Shown here one piece after another: positions 13,828-15,160 of a DNA stretch of 15,160 nt. The notes under the pieces are model-generated. The model ran no database searches and had not been told where the DNA came from. It saw only the letters and a program-made list of their open reading frames with translations. This DNA comes from an uncultured Lachnospiraceae bacterium (GTDB taxonomy: Bacteria; Bacillota; Clostridia; Lachnospirales; Lachnospiraceae): contig CADBOW010000235.1 of NCBI GenBank assembly GCA_902796375.1, positions 1 to 15,160 on the forward strand, read 5' to 3'. The first letter of the stretch is position 1. Each line of letters opens with the position of its first letter. The position numbers and the translations under genes are program-made.

Positions 13828-15160
13828 TTGAACTTCAATAAATACAGCTTACAGAAAAAACAGAATCGTCTGGTTTCCAAGGGACAGCGGAATGAACGCC
13901 GGATCTTTATCACCGGGTTCAAACTGGTACTGGCCCTCTTTGTGTTTGCTGTTGTCGTTATGGCGGGTGCCGGATTCGGTATGATGAAGGGAATGCTGGA
14001 CAATGTTCCGGATATCAACTCCATCAGTATCAAGCCGAAGGGATTCAAGACCGTGATCTGTGACCAGACCGGTAAGGAAGTTGATACCCTGTCTACGGTC
14101 AATTCCAACCGTGTTTATGTTTATTATGATGAAATACCGAAGCAGATGGTGGATGCATTTGTATCCATTGAGGATGAGCGTTTCTGGGAGCATAACGGGA
14201 TCGATGCAAAGGGTATTCTGCGTGCGGCAGTACGGCTGATTACTACCAGAGATTCGTCTCAGGGTGCGTCGACCATTACCCAGCAGCTGATCAAGAACCA
14301 CGTATTTAATGTAGGTATGGATGAGAAGACCTTCCTGCAGCGGCTGACCCGTAAGGTTCAGGAGCAGTATCTGGCTGTTGAGCTGGAGAAGCGGTATGAC
14401 AAGAAGCAGATCATGGAATACTATCTGAATACCATTTATCTGGGACAGGGCGTCAATGGCGTGGAGGCAGCTGCCAATCGTTATTTCAACAAGAGTGTAG
14501 GACAGCTGACCCTCTCCGAGATTGCCATGATCGCAGGTATCACGCAGAATCCGTACCGGTTTGATCCGGTTATTTTCCCGGAATACAATTCCGAGCGCCG
14601 GGATCTGGTGCTTTACAAGATGCGGGAGCTGGGCTACATCAATGATGCCGAGTATGAGCATGCAAAGAATGATAATGTCTATACCCGTGTTCAGAAGGTG
14701 GCAAAGGTCCGTGAGGAACAGGCAACCTATAATTCCTATTATATGGATGCCCTGATGTATGCTTTTGTAGATGATCTGCAGGAGGTATATGGCATCACGG
14801 AGTCCGAGGCCTGGACGGAAATGTATACCGGCGGTTATACCATTTACTCCACGCAGGATGCAAAGATTCAGAAGATCGCGGATGATGTTCTGAATAATGA
14901 CGAGGAATATTTCCCCAACAAGAACTCCGTGGCCCTGGAATACAGGCTGACCCTGCTGGATAATGACGGGAAGACCACCTACAACTATGATAACAATTCG
15001 CTGGTGGCCTATAACCGTGCGTTGACCGGAAATTATGAGTATAACAACATTTTTCCGGATGACGAGAAGGCGAGAGCGGCGGCCGAAACCTATAAGGAAG
15101 CCATGATCGAGGAGACGGGTGCGAACTTCAATGCGGAGAGTCTGAAGACGAATCCGCAGC
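13828..15160 (+). CDS. Class A penicillin-binding protein, transglycosylase part (3' partial)
   Basis: 444 codons are present before the window ends, with no stop. This bifunctional enzyme polymerises and cross-links peptidoglycan outside the membrane. A short basic cytoplasmic N-terminus is followed by one membrane segment (about 26-51), then the GT51 glycosyltransferase domain: IEDERFWEHNGID with catalytic Glu115, QGASTITQQLIKN, RKVQEQYLAVELEKRY with Glu179, and YYLNTIYLGQGVNGVEAAANRYF. Residues beyond about 290 are the linker towards the transpeptidase domain, whose SxxK, SxN and KTG motifs lie downstream of the window. The start codon is TTG, supported by a perfect AGGAGG and an upstream in-frame stop. 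It has its own promoter. Which class A subtype (PBP1A or PBP1B-like) cannot be settled from this part. Confidence 0.94.
   Translation, partial: MNFNKYSLQKKQNRLVSKGQRNERRIFITGFKLVLALFVFAVVVMAGAGFGMMKGMLDNVPDINSISIKPKGFKTVICDQTGKEVDTLSTVNSNRVYVYYDEIPKQMVDAFVSIEDERFWEHNGIDAKGILRAAVRLITTRDSSQGASTITQQLIKNHVFNVGMDEKTFLQRLTRKVQEQYLAVELEKRYDKKQIMEYYLNTIYLGQGVNGVEAAANRYFNKSVGQLTLSEIAMIAGITQNPYRFDPVIFPEYNSERRDLVLYKMRELGYINDAEYEHAKNDNVYTRVQKVAKVREEQATYNSYYMDALMYAFVDDLQEVYGITESEAWTEMYTGGYTIYSTQDAKIQKIADDVLNNDEEYFPNKNSVALEYRLTLLDNDGKTTYNYDNNSLVAYNRALTGNYEYNNIFPDDEKARAAAETYKEAMIEETGANFNAESLKTNPQ

Noticed and set aside
1..15160. Search for CRISPR repeats, IS elements, tRNAs, phage or defence genes
   Set aside because: None seen; all coding space is taken by metabolic, transport and cell wall genes and the gaps are short.

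Overview
The window reads as ordinary chromosomal DNA of a Gram-positive anaerobe of the Clostridia, most likely a Lachnospiraceae-type gut bacterium. This is an inference from the moderately GC-rich, purine-rich coding strand, AGGAGG-type ribosome sites, a lipoprotein with a Thr/Glu/Ala linker, and the domain layout of the molybdenum-cofactor genes. All ten genes lie on the + strand. The first and last run off the window. No tRNA, rRNA, CRISPR array, insertion sequence or attachment site was seen.

Bases 1-7349 form one tightly packed molybdenum cluster: mobA-mobB fusion (5' end missing), a MoeA-like molybdopterin-binding protein with a four-cysteine tail, moaC, modA, modB, modC, moaA, and a MOSC-MogA/MoaB fusion. 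It combines molybdate import (ModABC) with cofactor synthesis: MoaA and MoaC make cPMP, the Mog domain adenylylates molybdopterin, the MoeA-like protein is expected to insert molybdenum, and MobA/MobB attach the guanine nucleotide. The molybdopterin synthase genes (moaD, moaE) and any molybdoenzyme are absent here and must lie elsewhere. Gaps are 0-30 bp except for 131 bp before the MOSC-Mog gene, which can form two hairpins.

Bases 7350-11345 hold a tandem-domain polyphosphate kinase 2 (polyphosphate:AMP phosphotransferase type) with its own possible promoter and a 12-bp palindrome, then a cytoplasmic family 3 glycoside hydrolase. The hydrolase carries an extra domain between its two GH3 halves and a short C-terminus.

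Bases 11346-13736 hold a strong-looking extended -10 promoter, a leader hairpin, and an Na/Pi cotransporter (NptA type) with a PhoU-like domain and a 141-residue Lys/Glu tail built on E-K-x triplets. From 13761 another extended -10 promoter precedes a class A penicillin-binding protein that starts at TTG and is cut by the window end.

No wholly new multi-gene system is evident. The best leads are the Lys/Glu tail of the phosphate transporter (near a polyphosphate enzyme gene), the Cys tail of the MoeA-like protein, a Gln-to-Lys change in the ModC Q-loop, and the inserted domain of the GH3 enzyme.
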